Made by a program: the position numbers and the translations under genes
Notes under the pieces: generated by a model
What the model was told of the DNA's origin: nothing
Databases searched by the model: none
Seen by the model: the letters and a program-made list of their open reading frames with translations, nothing else
Part shown: positions 48,429-60,631 of the stretch, piece after piece
Layout: every line of letters starts with the position of its first letter
Position numbering within the stretch: position 1 is the first letter of the stretch
DNA from: Sipunculus nudus
Lineage: Eukaryota > Annelida > Sipuncula > Golfingiida > Sipunculidae
Reading direction: 5' to 3'
NCBI GenBank assembly: GCA_026874595.1
Contig: CM049315.1
Span: 76,643,901 to 76,707,900 of the forward strand
DNA length: 64,000 nt

Positions 48429-51322
48429 TAAATAATGTAAATTGTTTTAAAGTGAACTTAAAGGGTCTGTCCAGCCGGGCACAGGCTGTCCGTTATGTTC
48501 ATATCCCCATGTTTATAACATGTGGGGGGCGCCAAAATGACCTCCTTCATCCCTCAACGACATCTGGCAGCCACCAAGACAAAGCAGAGTTTTTGCGATT
48601 GACAACATGCATGCTTCACCATGCATACTCTCGCCAACATCAACTGGTGACCATGGAACCACCTCCGGTCACGTGGTTTTCCTGTTTGTAAAATTAACCT
48701 GTGCATCTGTACCTTATTTACGAACAGCTTGTTGTTAAACAAGCCTGTGTACCCGTCACAGAAGTTGTAACAAGAACTTGTCTTAGCAGGAATTATTTGC
48801 AGTTTACTGATATGTACCCATGCAGAGTAAACCAGAAACCACGTCGATTTTACAATTAAGGCAGGCGACTATAGCTTTCTTTAACCAGTTTACCTTACAG
48901 CTTACGAGTAAACGGACAAGTTGGGAAAAGTTAGAATGAGAACAAGCTAGAAAATATTAATGCTGAAATAAAATGCTATGAAAACCTTTTTTTTATAAAC
49001 AAAATAAAGCAAAAACATGACTGAAAGGTTGGAATCCTAAGCAAAACAGGAGAAACCGGCACAAAACGTTTAAGAGTCTGAAAAAAAGGTAAGAAAGTAA
49101 GAAAGACAAAATACAGGTCTTTTTCGAAAGAAAGAAAGAAAGGCAGACAGAAAGAAAGTAAGAAACCAGTTTTATAGCTCGCGGTAATAATATATTTTTG
49201 TTAGAAAAGAAAAATAGAGATTTCGCACAAGTAAGCATTAATAACAAAAAATACCGGAATGCAATTTATCCAAGCCTCTCACGCTACGCATGCGCACATG
49301 TGGACACACTTGGCTATCAGGATTTCATGCAGACTAATACATACTAAGACATATTAAAAACCAGAATAAAAACCAGATATCTCCTGTCTGGACGTTACCA
49401 TGGAAACCAATAAAAGTTTATGATACGTATAAGAATAGGTATTTTACAAGTGAGGCTGGGTGAGGGGAAGAAAAAGTGGTTTACACATGAAAGAACTCCT
49501 GCGGCCAATGGACAGCTGGGACCACCCAAACAGTGTTTGTTGAATGTATACACACTTGAGAATACATATAAACTCACACCGCTTGGGATCCGACAAGGCG
49601 TGTTTATTTCAGCTTTCCGTGCTCAGGGGCGTCTTTTACACAAGGGGGGTCATTTCCCGGCAGTATATTACTTTTAGCATTGTTTGTATTTTTTCCCCTC
49701 TCATACACTGGAGGCATATGAGATGCCAAGCGTTCTTGTAATATAATGGTGCGTATTAGTATATTGAGCACCTTTTTGTCCCTATATTACATACTAAAAC
49801 TCCAATTATAACGGAGATTCCGAAATGGCTTTTCCCTCCATTCACACAGGCGCGAATATTCAGACAAACAGACACACGCTTGAATCCAGGACATCCGTAC
49901 ATGCATACATTTTTAAATTTGATACATTTTGCTTCTCAATTTAAGTTTGGCACGTTTGTCATACCGAAAACTGCAGTGAATATCCCGATGAGAAAACAAC
50001 TCCAACCGCTTACAGTTTATACCTATAGTCAGAAGAAACCATACCAATCGTTAAATATGTTTATTTGTATATTTTATTTAATGATTACCGTCATGTGTGA
50101 AAAATATTTCATTAAAATCAGCTTATTGGTAAATTGGTAAAAATGTATTGAATTTTTGCCCGCTTATACCAGCATATTCTCAACAAGCTCCGTGATTGAT
50201 AGATTTTACATGCTAGCCGCAGAAACGTTGCTGATGACCACAGAGATCGGATATACGCACGGGGTTCTCATTTTAATATATATCTCTGGTGTTAATTCCT
50301 GACTCTTTTTTAAACATAAAGTAAGGTCAGCAGTTGTGTACAGGGATATCCTTGCAGAGATAGGGCTGGCCACTACAGTGCAGTTTATGACTTGACTTCA
50401 GTCAATATATAAAGTAGGCTTTATCGGTTCAGTTAAAATGTTTCCTGAGTCGAGTCTTCATAGTTTATATAGTGGTTTGTTAGATCTTAAAAATTTACAA
50501 AAAAAAATATACATTTTTATATGTATTTTATTGTATGTAATTAAAATAATTAGAATAAATTTAATGAATAAAAATATGACATTTGTGAATATTATGAACA
50601 GATGAGGTGATGGTCTTTAATACCTCAACCCTCTTACTCTTAGGAGACACGCAGGCGAACTTCTACTATGATTATTCTGACACTGAATACATGATTGCAT
50701 GGGTTAAAATATAAAAAAATTAACAAATGAAAGCAGTATATTAGGAGACGTTTTACCGAGTGTTCATGTTTATATGTTTTTATAATTATGATGATTAAAT
50801 TTCTGACTCTAACAGAATAAGCGTTAATTCTTTTTGTTTCGATCTGACTTGATAAAACTGCTTCAAGCACCCTGTTTGAATACCAGTATATTAGACAATC
50901 ATAGAAGTAACCATATGCGCATGCGCACCATGCGCACCATCTAGCATACCGTTTCATAACGGGGCTGATGTCTTTGTTTAAGTGCTGTCATTCCACATTA
51001 ACCTTGTGATAAATCAGTTGGCAGACATTCGGTATCGTTTTACTGTTTAACACATGGAAAAAGCATGCAGTTGTGTTATGTGCGTCATGCAAAAAATGGA
51101 AAGACTCTGCAGAATTCCATGGAATCCACGCTATACGTGCTGCGGTGTTTCAAACTTTATGATCTAGTTTTTGTGCTGTAAAATGCACATAATTGCTATG
51201 TCATCAAATGGTAATTGCTTTACATTTATAATTGATAACTAACAAAATAATGAGGAACGGAAGATTATATATGCCAAATGGTAAAATAATGAGTTTACCT
51301 TGGATACAACTCGTTTGTTTAT

Positions 51323-51325
<3 letters not shown>
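48429..51325. other. Non-coding stretch
   Basis: A GAAA/AAGAAAG-rich tract at about 49085-49165; otherwise no gene or named repeat. CAGGGGCGTC near 49623 resembles a hAT-type end but has no partner. Confidence 0.4.

Positions 51326-51373
<48 letters not shown>
51326..51373. repeat. TA microsatellite
   Basis: Uninterrupted TA. Confidence 0.95.
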
Positions 51374-51376
<3 letters not shown>

Positions 51377-51698
51377 CTCTAATTGGGTGCATACTACTGC
51401 ATAGTTGATAGATGTGAAATGGGTTATTGCCAACATGTCAGTTATTGTGTATATTGTAGCATTAGTTAAACCAATGACGTATAATATTGTATTATTAAAG
51501 GGTATTTCGTCCATAAATACACTTATCTTTCTTCTATCTTCTAAACCTATAAGTCTATTAATAAGCTTATTTGAGGAAGTTATATATGATTTTGGATTTA
51601 CTCTATATAGCTAGGTATTAATAAACTCTTATAAGTAAATTTCTTATTAAGTCCCTTTGACAGATGACAATCAGGAAAAACATGTGACCGGAGTTGGA

Positions 51699-51713
51699 CC
51701 CCCCCCCCCCCCC
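51699..51713 (+). repeat. Poly-C run
   Basis: Fifteen C in a row. Confidence 0.95.
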
Positions 51714-51744
51714 TCCATGTTTTAAACACATGGATATAATAACT

Positions 51745-53295
51745 AGGGACCCAGGGGTCTCGAAGCTCAGCTGGATTAGTCAATAAGGGTATTTTTAAAG
51801 AACTTTTTTTTTAGAATGACAGTCCTGTGATCTTAACCAATGACCTTCTGACCAAAAAATCTGAGAACTTATTATCCTTGAACTTGCAGCATTTTGATTA
51901 TTGTAACAATCTTTAAAAAAAGTCGGTCCAGTGACCTGGACCTCTGATTAGGTAACCTCAAAATCTACAGATTTCTTTCATTTTGGGCATGTAAGCCATG
52001 TGTGAAAGATGGAAAGTTTGGGATCAAAAGTTTGATTTACGGTACAATCATTTTAACGATGTGGCTTCTGTGACCTTCACCTTTGACCTCTTGACCCTGA
52101 AAATCAAAATGTTTCTTACTCAAGTGGTGGGTCATCAAAAAATCATGCTTGAAGCTAATCTGTCTAGCCAAAGCAGAATTATCATCCATAAAATAATTGG
52201 TGAATGGATGGGCACTGTGACCTTGACCTTTGACCCTATGACCCCAAAGCAAATGAATGTTCCCCTATTGGCATTTGAGTTATATCTTGAAGATGGATGG
52301 TTTGTAATGAAAAACTTGGCTTGAAATGCATATACACTCCTTTTAAAGAAATGGGTCCTGTGACCTTGACCTTTGACCCTTGGGCCCCAAAATCGACAAA
52401 GCTTTTACTGTAGTGGTGAGCCATATATAATTTAAGTTTGAAACCAATATGTCAAATTTAACCGGAGTTATCATCTGGAAACTAATTTGTGAACAGATGG
52501 CCGCTGTGACCTTGACCTTTGCCTTTGTGACCCCAAATTCATTTACGCTCTCCCCATACTGGCAAGTCGGCTTATGTGCAAGATGGAAAGTCTGGGATGA
52601 CAAGCTTGGCTTAAAATGCAGCCATAATCTTTTTAAATAAGGGAGTCTTGTGACCTTGACCTTTGACCTCATGACCCAAAAATCAAACAGGTTATTTTTT
52701 TATGGTGGGCCATGTGTAAGCCATGTTTGAAATCTAAGTCAATCCAACCTGGAGTTATCATCAGGAAACAAATTTTTTGGATGGACAAATTGACAGACAG
52801 AGAGACAAACAATAGACAGACAGACAGGATGATTACTGCAGGGCATCCACTTGTGATAAATGAACACACCAGATGATTGTTGTCATTTTATGGTAAAAAA
52901 AAAAAAAAAAAAAAATAGAAAAATATTCGGAAAAATAAGAAAAATATACAGGTGTCGCCACTGACAAAACTAGTCATGGTTAATATCCAAGGCAAGAATC
53001 ATGATAATCCATGCATTAATTATCAAGATACTGGAGGTTTTGTATAATTTTTTTTATTATTCGGGGGGGGGGGGGGGTACTAACAAGCCCCATTGCTCGA
53101 AGGATATAGGTCGCAGTGACCTAGTTTCAGGTTTCCAAGGAGATCTTTTATGGACCTCCCTAAATTTTTAGTTACAGGCTTCTAGGCTCAGCGGTAACGA
53201 TTTGTGCCCTGCTAACGGACGGTCGGACGGCCAGACGGACGACGGACAAAGCGCCATACCTATATACCTCAGTTGACTTACAGTCAGCTGATCAA
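51745..53295 (+). mobile_element. Composite H1/H2 Helitron-like locus (copy 3)
   Basis: The left end GACCCAGGGGTCTCGAAGCTCAGCTG matches the H1 start in short blocks. An H2-type core follows, with motif monomers near 52066, 52213, 52358, 52504 and 52648 (about 145-bp spacing, A/B alternation) and an eroded H2 tail at about 52785-52852. After an A run (52894-52914), the H1 right part resumes: GGTCGCAGTGACCTAGTTTC (about 53110), the GGAC microsatellite and the hairpin CAGTTGACT-TAC-AGTCAGCTG. The final CTRA is decayed. It looks like H2 nested in H1 or a recombinant. Confidence 0.65.
52657..52669 (-). promoter_or_regulatory. DR1-type nuclear-receptor motif inside H2 (example)
   Basis: TGACCTTTGACCT reads AGGTCAAAGGTCA on the minus strand, a perfect DR1. 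Further perfect copies start at 6129, 7369, 7514, 7787, 7932, 11439 and 11574, all in H1/H2 cores. Binding is not demonstrated. Confidence 0.5.
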
Positions 53296-53860
53296 AAAAC
53301 GGACCGGGTTTGTTCGGGAGGTTTCCTTGGGTCAAGTTCGTCCGCTAGATCCTAACCAGCGTTATTTCTAGTAGAAGCGCTGCAATTACTCTTCACACAG
53401 TTACAAAAAAATCAAATTCCTCATAATTTATGAGAAAATATGGAAGATGGCTACTAAAGACACACTTTGCATTATTCTAGGCATTCATCGACCAAAAATG
53501 GTTATTCCAAGTGCGTGTCAAAAGTGGATTTACGTAACCTAATTATAATACAGATTTTTCTGTTTTCAAAGATCCAAACTAAAAAAAATATACAGGGAAG
53601 CCAATCTTTGCCAGGGAGGTTATGTTTTCGTTGGTGGTTTGCCGTTTTGATTGTTTGGGTGTTATAAAGGATTCACAAAAGAAGCTACTTCACGAATTTT
53701 CAAGAAATATTGGTTGGTACATGAGACATACCTTATTACATTTTATTGTGAGTAAAGGGCGGATCCAGTGTTGACCATTGTCTTGGCAGTGGTTGAGGCC
53801 CTATACTAGTTTTCTATATTCGAATTCACTCTCATTCATTCAGGAATATATATATATATA

Positions 53861-53896
<36 letters not shown>

Positions 53897-54118
53897 AATA
53901 TATATATAGGGATTTTTTTTTAATTTAATGTATTCATAACAAAAGAAACGTATCAACGTCCAACAGCAATATCCCTGTTGGGAAATTATTTAATATACGA
54001 TATTGAGTTTACATATTTACTTCAAAATGCTTTCTTAAAAGCATTCAGAATAAATTTAAAATGGCCACCTCATATGTTTGTTAGACATGCATTATGAAAC
54101 AAGACCCTTTCGTTTGGT
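53296..54118. other. Non-coding stretch with TA microsatellite
   Basis: TA repeats at about 53850-53910. No gene seen. Confidence 0.5.
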
Positions 54119-54398
54119 ACAATTGCTTATCATATCAGTACAGATCCTAATTGTGATTTGTACTGGTACGACTGGCAATTGTACCAGTCACAGTCGCATT
54201 TTGCCCAAAACAAGGTCAATTCAGATGTAAACAGATAATCCACGAAGTCCTTTCCAGTATATATTGGTGGTTTTAGCCTGTTCTATAGGCCAGAAAAACG
54301 CCCACCAATAAGGATTCATGCGACTGTGTTCCAGTGTACAGTTGGCAATTTTGATTTGTACCAGTTAAATCACTCGCGATCTGTACTTGAACAATTGC
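54119..54398. mobile_element. Foldback MITE, ~280 bp
   Basis: The left arm (AGTACAGATC, TGATTTGTACTGGTAC, ACCAGTCACAGTCGCAT) pairs imperfectly with the right arm (ATGCGACTGTGTTCCAGT, GATTTGTACCAGTTAAATCA, GATCTGTACTTG). An inner inverted repeat (TATTGGTGG at about 54263 and CCACCAATA at 54302) makes nearly the whole element palindromic. No coding capacity. Confidence 0.7.
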
Positions 54399-55380
54399 AA
54401 AAATATATATATGTATATATATATATTATATAGATCACATAGCGACAGCGACATGCAGCTAGGGGTGTTTCTACTCTAAATGGTGCGTGAGACTATTAGA
54501 TTCCAACAACAAATGACCTTCACGAAATATTATATATATATATACATTTTGTTATAACAGTCCAAAAAGAAAGTCTGAAAGTCTATGACTTTAGTTTTCA
54601 GTTTCGACCCCACACCTGCAAGTCTGAGCGCACGTGGTTGTTAGTAGCCGGGGCTAACCACTGTGTTGCTCAGAGAGCCCCCCTGCCTGACCCCTCGCCT
54701 GACGCCTGATAACAAGTGAGAGCGGCTGCCGAATCATCGCCTCAACCGGGAATAGGTGAGGAAGCCAGTCTAGACGGCACGTTAATACACACGCCAATCC
54801 TCAAGCAAGAAACCACGGAATTCTCGCAACTATGGCCAGTATGTCTGTAGTAATAAAACAGCCAGCCATGATATATGGACACAATGAATGCAATTGCTAT
54901 ATTTCTATTTCGGTAGACAACTTGGCATTTAAAAAAAGCACCTCGAGCGCAATAGGTCAAAGGTCGCGGCTCTTACGTCATTGGCGATGTGTGTGCGCGA
55001 AGTGTAGAACGGAGTGGTACAACTTGTTCTGACGTGCAAAAAGAAACCGTACAGAAAGTGTACTGCATCGTACACCGACCTTTACTGGCGCAGTACTGAT
55101 CAGAATGAATCATTCACCTGTTGCAGTTATGCTCTGCGGCACCACTTGCCAACAGCAACTGCTTCAGTGGTGAAGAAGTTACGAATGATCTTGTTACAAT
55201 GATCTCTAACTGAAACTCGTACAAACAACTATCAGCACAAGGGCCAAGAAAACTAGAGAAACAAAGTATTACCTGTATTTAGAGGTGTCTGATGAGCCTG
55301 TTACCTGGACCAGGTCAGGTGTGTCTACGGTATTTTGAACATAAGGTAGACGTCCAAGAATTTAAGTTACTCTTTTTATA
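54399..55380. other. Non-coding stretch
   Basis: No gene recognised; short TA runs at 54410-54430 and 54530-54545. Confidence 0.45.
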
Positions 55381-56692
55381 TACTGTAGATTCAGATAATA
55401 TCGTGGGCTTAAAATTTCGTGGTTTTTGTACAAAACGCATATCGTGGGGTATTTGAATTCGTGGAAAGACAAAGAAAACTTTAGAAAATTATGGTTATTA
55501 ATACCTCCATATGCGCAAGGAAGACGAGCCTGGTGTACACAGGTAGTTTGGCTCAGATGCTTATCGCACGGTGCGCTTGTACCGCGGTCAATCAGGTCAG
55601 TGTTGAACAAACATGCTTCGCCCGACCCGAGCCTAACAAAGAATTAATCAGCCGTGACCGACACGTGCTGGGCGATACATCGGCTGTTAGTTGTAACAGC
55701 CGATACATCGGCTATCAGTTATAACACCCGATCACACCACGTTAACAGAAAACGTATCATCACTTGACCGGAGGAAAAAAAAACGGGACCATCCACATGA
55801 AGGTTTTTAACTTTTTTTATCTAGGCAGTAGTCACATGTGGCGCCTGTAATTCCCTGACGGGGCGGTGAGACGACACACGGTTCGTTCGTCATTCATCAT
55901 GTCAGCTATATTTGGAGATTATAAAGAAATAATTTGCCTAATAGTATTCGGTGGCGCTTACTTACGCTAACATATATATGTACCACTATCAGCAATATTC
56001 GGAAAAAGTACCGCCTTATTCGGAATAAGTGCTCTTTCGCGTCCCGCGGTAATCGCGGTAATGCAAATGAGTTTACACGGCCCTTGTCTTTTAGACCAAT
56101 ACGTAGCGTAAGTCTCGTTTAATATCAATTGAAAGAAGGTTGAAAAGGCCGGTTCCGAAAAAGCCGTGCCTCGGTAGCTATGGTTACGAACATTGGAACT
56201 TGTGTACCGTTCTTGGTGTGTCAGAACTAACGCTTTGCTCGACAGGAATGTGGTATTGTTCTTGAATTTTTTTATCCGAAATGCTGATAAGAGGAAATTA
56301 CGTTTTCAGTTTAAATAATACTTTGATATTGTTTTATTGTAAAGATATCAGGGGGCCGTGTTCGTACGATATTAGGGGAAATAATTTAATTGACAAAAGA
56401 ATATTTATAAATCCCATATTTTTATAGTAATTTACGAAAAACAATTCAGTGCATTTAATGATTGTATCAAAAACAATCATAAAAAAGTAATACACAATTT
56501 TTGTATCTTTATTGAAAATTCAGCCAGCGGTAACAATTATAAATATAAAGTCGACCACCAGCTGCCGTTGAGATACCGTATATCCTCTGATCGTGTGATT
56601 TTTTGATCGTTGGAATCATGAATTCGTGGATTATCTTGATCCACGAAAACCACGAAAATAAAATCCCAACTAATATTTCTGAATCTACAGTA
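55381..56692. mobile_element. Terminal-inverted-repeat DNA transposon, 1.3 kb, non-autonomous
   Basis: The left end TACTGTAGATTCAGATAAT and the right end (reverse complement TACTGTAGATTCAGAAATAT) are identical for 15 bases. They stay alignable for about 70 through GTGGG, TTTCGTGGTTTT and AATTCGTGG. If the outer TA is the target duplication, the element proper is 55383-56690, fitting a TA-targeting superfamily. The interior holds a tandem duplicate around GATACATCGGCT (55675-55735). No transposase ORF is seen. Confidence 0.75.
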
Positions 56693-56762
56693 CCTGGGGC
56701 AAATGGTAGGCATTTTGCTGTGTGTCAAGAGTCTCAAATATTCAATAAAATGCGCTCCGTGA

Positions 56763-56930
56763 TACAGTAAAAGCTCGCCTGATGACCATCTCGGTTTAGC
56801 GACCACTTCAAAATAACGACCTCTTTTTCACAGTCCCGATTCTGTTTTGCTCTGTCTATTACACCTGGCTTAGACGACAACTTCGAAAATACGACCACTT
56901 TATCAAGGTTGGAATTCCGAGAATTCATTT
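56763..56930 (+). mobile_element. pogo/Tigger-like MITE fragment
   Basis: TA-CAGTAAAAGCTCGCCTGATG, then TTTAGCGACCACTTCAAAA and ACGACCACTTTATC. The closest relative is at 62364. The right terminus was not found. Confidence 0.5.
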
Positions 56931-57151
56931 AATAAACACTGGATAATCCATTTATTGAAAATAAAGTTTTTTTTTAAACCGTTAATGCGTTTAAATGGAG
57001 GCCACATGGATGGTGGATTCCGAAATAATTTCGATTTAGAATAGTCTCTAGAAAAAAAGGTATATAGAACAGCTTCCCCAAAAGGAAACAAACTGACACA
57101 AAGAAGTTTGTCCCGCAGATGTTCAGGCTGTTTGACTAGTAGACGTGAAAA

Positions 57152-57525
57152 CTAGAAATCTGCATTCTAAGGAATGCAAGCCTCCGGCCTTAATTGTGTG
57201 TGTGTGTGTGTGTGGGGGGGGGGGGGTCTCTATTATATAGGATGCTCCCAGAAACCGTGTTTATATTCACTTTTTCAGCCCAAATTTCCCAGGTTCATTC
57301 GTGCATAACTGACTGTACATTTGTGAATATTATTTGATGTAAATCCTGAATCTGGACCATATACCGGGTCCACACCAAAATCTTCATTAGCCCATTCCCG
57401 AAACGGCCTGAAAATTTCATGAGATTCCGTTCATGATTATGTGAGTTATGTTGTGCATGAACAAACATACAAACACACACATGCACGAACGGGGATAAAC
57501 GTATACACTCCTGGCGGAGGCAATT
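57152..57525 (-). mobile_element. H3 Helitron2/Helentron-like element, copy c
   Basis: On the minus strand: TTGCCTCCGCCAGGAGTGTA, a GT-rich stretch, TGAACGGAATCTCATGAAAT, GGATTTACATCA, GGCCGGAGGC, hairpin TGCATTC-CTTA-GAATGCA, GATTTCTAG|T. A (GT)n-G run at 57198-57226 interrupts the right part. Confidence 0.72.
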
Positions 57526-58037
57526 AGAAATGATTAATTAATCTTACAAAAGCGCCATCACATCTCTACCTTCAAATGTAGATCAGCCCTTATAATAACC
57601 AAACATAAAATAGGTACATGCAGGTCGAATCATATTAAGCAGATTGCCTGATTTTCCTTTTATTTCAAATTCCAAAAGTTCACGGTCAGAAACAAAATCT
57701 TACTAAACATGATATATTGAGTGCAGGATAAATCATGTTTTTTATATAAAAATACACAGCCATTAACGGTAAAGGTTATAAAAAAAGAGTTGTTCATCTC
57801 AACAAAGGTCAGAAACTGTCTTTACGGTTCCAGTAAAAACCCAGGAATGTTGTCTGTGTGGTCGATTGCCAATTAACTTTCACATAAGTTACCTTTGTTC
57901 TTGGCGTTCGCGTTGGCGTCGAGAACTTTTTTTATAGAAAGCTCGGAGACGGCGAGACGGCAACGGAAAAATGCTCCTGGCGTAGTTCTGTCTCGGTAGA
58001 ACCAGGGAAGATACGGTTTGTGGGGAAGGGGAGGGGG
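57526..58037. other. Non-coding spacer
   Basis: Nothing recognised. Confidence 0.4.
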
Positions 58038-58256
58038 TTGAAGGGATATGATAAGGTTAGAGGGGTCCCTGGCATATGAAAAGGGGAGAGGGGTTGGTGG
58101 GATATATATATGACAAAGGGAGAGGGATCGGTGGGATATGATAAGGGAACAGGGGTCGGTGGGATATGATAAGGGAACTGGGGTCAGTGGGATATAATAA
58201 GGGAACAGGGGTCGGTGGGATATGATAAGGGGAGAGAGGTTGGTGGGATATGAAAT
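58038..58256 (+). repeat. 28-bp G-rich minisatellite, about 8 copies
   Basis: The unit is GGGATATGATAAGGGAACAG + GGGTCGGT, clearest at 58133-58225, with degenerate units to the left. The minus-strand ORF over it (SYPTDPCSLIISHR) is an artefact of the repeat. Confidence 0.88.
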
Positions 58257-58585
58257 GTCACTGCACGGATGGAAAATGTCCTTTGCAAAACTCGTCCGTC
58301 TGACTTGCCGCCATTTATCTTTGTTGAATGTGTTCAAATGATTTTGGTGGATATAAACAAAACGAACAGCTTGTGTTCTGTCGGATTCCGACCTTTTTTT
58401 AAGAAGGTCCCAGGGATTTACTTTTAGTTAATAAATATGATATATCAGATTAGGCCCCTTTACGATCTAAATGATAAGTTATAATTGTATTTCATGTTTT
58501 CATATGCATAGCCTATTAGGGCTAGGGATATTCGAGATATCCTAACCTGTCAAAATTTTGCATTTGAGAATATGGCGGGGATCGC

Positions 58586-58741
58586 CATATCTCAAAAGTG
58601 TTTTTTTTTTTCTGAAATGATTCTGTCTATCCTAAAACTGACACTTTAAGTTTTTATTCAACAGTTTATAGAATGAAAATTTAAAATTTTAGTTTTAGGA
58701 CAGATAGAATCATGATAGAGAAAAAAACACTTCTGAGATAC
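58586..58741. mobile_element. Foldback MITE, ~156 bp
   Basis: The left arm TATCTCAAAAGTGTTTTTT ... TGATTCTGTCTATCCTAAAA (58587-58638) and the right arm, reverse-complemented (TATCTCAGAAGTGTTTTTT ... TGATTCTATCTGTCCTAAAA), pair over more than 50 bp. The loop is about 50 bp. Confidence 0.78.
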
Positions 58742-60628
58742 CGTCATGTAGTTTAATATAAGTTGACTAAAAAGTGGTTAACTGTTACTGGGGGCTTAAA
58801 ATAGTGTACCTTTTATAAAATATTTTTTTTTAATGTTTCAAAATTATGTGAAAATATATGAATGAAAAATTCAAAAATATGTATACTAACAGAAAAATCC
58901 CTGTCCCACATTTAAAGTAATGTATTCTTTATGGGGTCTAATATGAATAAAAACCACTTTTGGATTGAATTAAGATCTATTCAAACAGCGATGCTACCAT
59001 AAACTATTATAGGCCGCGTTCTGTAAACCCCGTAACTCTGCTCTCATAACAGTACATGCGTCCCACAGCGCTTTAGCTTGGTATAGTAACGAGCCACGGG
59101 TACTCTCTAAATTCTTGTTTTCCCCGTGGACTTGTGGATCAAAGTGTGTGTATGTGATTGCTGGAGGGTCGGAGCTTGAGGATACACTAGACTCGTTCAG
59201 AATGACCGCACAGACGCCCCCTGGAGACCAGGTTGTTTACAAATTTACGAGCGCAGAGGCTGATCATGTAACGGTTACCCTGCCGGTAAATTGACCGTAC
59301 AGACCTCAACATGTGCATAAGACAAGCCGCCCGAGGACTTCACTCTTCTAAACACGCAAGAGCTGGAACATGATCTGTCCATTAAATACTTCATTACATG
59401 TTTTCCACCATTGCACGATCTTTACTCTTTTCTGCGTTGTACGACATGTTTTGTTGACCATTTCCTTCGGTTATTTATCTTTTAACTTATTTTATACATT
59501 ATATCTATATGTGCTATCGGTCGGTTATGTAGTATTTTTACTTTTTGTGTTCCGTCGTACTATAACAGGATAATAATATATTTTTATCCACGAAATTATC
59601 AGAACATCATTCCGACCCTCATAGTCTTTAAATTTCTTGAATATGTTTTTGTCTTTTTTTTGTAAATGTGTCTCTAAATGTCACACATAATCTTTGCATT
59701 CCATTTACATTTTATTCAAATATACATAAACATACTCATAGTGGAATGTTATTTCACAAAATTGTTGTGAAGAAAATTTCAAATTGAAAACAATATCTAT
59801 TTAAATTGTAATTCAGATCTTTCTTAACTAGCCCTAGACATGTTTCTGCGAAGAAAAATCCTCCCCTATTAACACACTTGTATAAATGTACCTGTATGTG
59901 TGTGTGTGTAAATGCATATACATGTCATGTTGAACCTGTCGAGCGCGTCTGCAAATCAACAAAAAAAAATGTACAGCAGATGAATGGCGGAAACTTTGTA
60001 AGAGTCTGGGCACGAAATCCAATACAAAATATATAAAAAGTATACCGATTATCACTAATTTGCCGAGCGGACCTCCGCAGCAACACCTGTTCTTTTTTAT
60101 ACCAACAGCAGCAGCCCGGGTTGCTGCACCAGTGCTGTTTTGGACAGGTCCCCGGGCTAGGTCCTGGTAGCGTGCTGTATGATAGAAAACGTCTGTATGC
60201 CTGCAGCAGCCGGGCACAGTGTTTACACCACACCGCTAGAGGGCAAAAAGTCCACGACCCCGCTTAAAACCAGTCAGACATTTCATATACAGTGCCGCGG
60301 TTCTGCTGTCTATAGAATATTCACCTGTTGCTGCTGGGAAACTCCAGAACAGCACGTGCTGCTGGCAGTAGCAGAAAATGAAACAGATTTCTTATATTGC
60401 ATGCCTGCAAGAAATACCGCATATTTTCCGCGCGATGTGGCTCCATTGGTTTTATAATGCCGCGCCGCAAGTTGCCAACAAGTAGAGTTGATTATCTTCT
60501 TTTAATTTTTTTTCGATTTTTGCCCATCACGCCCACAAACATGTTGGCGTGTCAGAGCTAGATTTAAATTGGACCTAATAAGAAACTATTTTAGTCGCCT
60601 GATACTTGAACTCTCTGTTGCCAACATA

Positions 60629-60631
<3 letters not shown>
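58742..60631. other. Non-coding stretch
   Basis: No gene recognised. A CTGCAG/GCAGCAG-rich patch with GC content above its surroundings lies at about 60060-60380. The ORFs at 59834-60457 are unrecognised. Confidence 0.4.
60233..60245 (+). promoter_or_regulatory. Candidate CTCF-type motif
   Basis: CCGCTAGAGGGCA fits the core bilaterian CTCF consensus (CC-C-AG-GGGC). A single motif match only; occupancy is not shown. Confidence 0.3.

Noticed and set aside
49620-49660. CAGGGGCGTC as a second hAT end
   Set aside because: No matching inverted end or 8-bp duplication was found nearby.
57873-58337. 154-codon minus-strand ORF with SYPTDP/LIISHR repeats
   Set aside because: It is produced by the 28-bp minisatellite.
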